Origin: Thermohalobaculum sp039821125 | GTDB lineage: Bacteria; Pseudomonadota; Alphaproteobacteria; Rhodobacterales; Rhodobacteraceae | DNA: 15,067 bases | Reading direction: 5' to 3' | NCBI GenBank assembly: GCA_039821125.1 | Contig: JBCBOR010000097.1 | Location: 1 to 15,067 of the forward strand | In this document: piece after piece, positions 14,324 to 15,067 of the stretch | How positions within the stretch are numbered: the first letter of the stretch is position 1 | How the letters are laid out: each line of letters starts with the position of its first letter | Notes under the pieces: model-generated | Databases searched by the model: none | What the model saw: the letters and a program-made list of their open reading frames with translations, nothing else | Told to the model about the DNA's origin: nothing | Position numbers and translations under genes: made by a program

Positions 14324-15067
14324 CTAGCGCCCAGCAAGCTCGCCGGGCAGCGCGTTTGCCCATGCCGAGATCGACCCCGCCCCAAGGCAGACCACGATAT
14401 CGCCATCGGTCGCGTGATCGGCGACGAACGCCGCAAGGCCATCCGGAGCCTTCAGGGCGAACGCCTGACGGTGCCCGTGCGCCCGCAAACCGCCGACAAG
14501 CGAATCGCGGGACACACCCTCGATCGGCTCTTCGCCTGCCGCGAAGACATCGGTGATCGCCACGACATCGGCATCGTTGAAGCAGCCGCAGAACTCGGCA
14601 AAGAGATCGTGCAGCCGGCTGAACCGGTGCGGCTGGTGGATCGCGATCACCTTGCCTTGGGTGGCCGAACGAGCCGCTTTGAGCACCGCCTCGATCTCGA
14701 CCGGGTGGTGGCCGTAGTCATCGATGATCGTTGCACCCTGCCATTCGCCGACCTTGGTAAAGCGCCGGTTGACCCCGTTGAACGCGGCCAAGCCCGAGCG
14801 CAGATCGTCGAACCCGATCTGCAGCTCTCTCGCAGCACCGATGGCCGCCAGTGCGTTGAGAACGTTGTGCTCGCCCGGCATTGGCAGGATCATTCCGTCG
14901 TGCCGTGTCTCGTCCTCGCCATCGAACCCGGGGCGCAGCACGACATCGAACTGCATGTGACCATCGACATAGCCGACATTCTCGGCCCGGATATCAGCCT
15001 GACGAGAGAACCCGTAGGTCACCACGCGCCGGTCGTTCACGCGCCCGATCAGGGTCTGCACGCCGGG
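14324..15067 (-). CDS. murC: UDP-N-acetylmuramate--L-alanine ligase MurC, C-terminal part
   Basis: Cytoplasmic Mur ligase that adds the first amino acid, L-alanine, to UDP-MurNAc using ATP. Only the C-terminal 247 residues are in the window; the 5' end, with the P-loop, lies beyond the right edge. Visible landmarks are LIGRVNDRRVVTYGFS in the central domain, MPGEHNVLNALAAIGAA at the junction to the C-terminal domain, DDYGHHPVEIEAVLKAAR, which is diagnostic of MurC, and HQPHRFSRLHDLFAEF. The frame stays open to the last base, so the gene is truncated by the window, not broken. It is the most upstream visible member of the dcw cluster. An internal GTG at 15061 is not the start. Confidence 0.96.
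   Translation of the reverse strand, partial: PGVQTLIGRVNDRRVVTYGFSRQADIRAENVGYVDGHMQFDVVLRPGFDGEDETRHDGMILPMPGEHNVLNALAAIGAARELQIGFDDLRSGLAAFNGVNRRFTKVGEWQGATIIDDYGHHPVEIEAVLKAARSATQGKVIAIHQPHRFSRLHDLFAEFCGCFNDADVVAITDVFAAGEEPIEGVSRDSLVGGLRAHGHRQAFALKAPDGLAAFVADHATDGDIVVCLGAGSISAWANALPGELAGR

Overview
The window reads as high-GC alphaproteobacterial chromosome. Gene order and protein sequence fit the Rhodobacterales (Roseobacter/Rhodobacter group), but the species cannot be named from sequence alone. Thirteen protein-coding genes are supported, two of them cut by the window edges. No tRNA, rRNA, CRISPR array or insertion sequence was seen.

Right part (15067 to about 7586, minus strand): the distal half of a dcw (division and cell wall) cluster in the order murC (3' part), a small unrecognised membrane protein, murB, ddl, ftsQ, ftsA, ftsZ. 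Coupling is tight where genes touch: murB can start on a GTG overlapping the stop of the membrane gene, ddl and ftsQ overlap by 13 nt, and ftsQ and ftsA share an ATGA. MurC, MurB and Ddl make peptidoglycan precursors; FtsQ, FtsA and FtsZ build the division machine. A good intrinsic terminator lies after ftsZ.

Middle part (7406 to 3813, minus strand): lpxC (lipid A committed step), bamD (outer-membrane protein assembly lipoprotein) and recN (SMC-like DNA repair ATPase). This is an outer-membrane biogenesis block plus a repair gene, continuing the direction of the dcw cluster but beginning after the ftsZ terminator. lpxC therefore probably has its own promoter.

Left part (1 to 3595): a plus-strand FAD-linked D-lactate/2-hydroxyacid dehydrogenase-like gene convergent with recN, a divergent hot-dog thioesterase on the minus strand, and a ClC-family chloride transporter on the minus strand whose 3' end lies outside the window.

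Most of the window is conserved housekeeping sequence. The least ordinary items are: (i) a perfect 47-bp inverted repeat with a 3-nt loop, flanked by two smaller stem-loops, in the recN/dehydrogenase convergent gap; (ii) a GGGGAGC tandem repeat that matches a G-quadruplex pattern after murC; (iii) the unassigned 105-residue membrane protein inside the dcw cluster; (iv) a ClC protein with Val at the usual internal proton-glutamate position and an altered first selectivity motif; and (v) an A-rich ftsZ leader with three copies of a short motif. I found no clear new multi-gene system.
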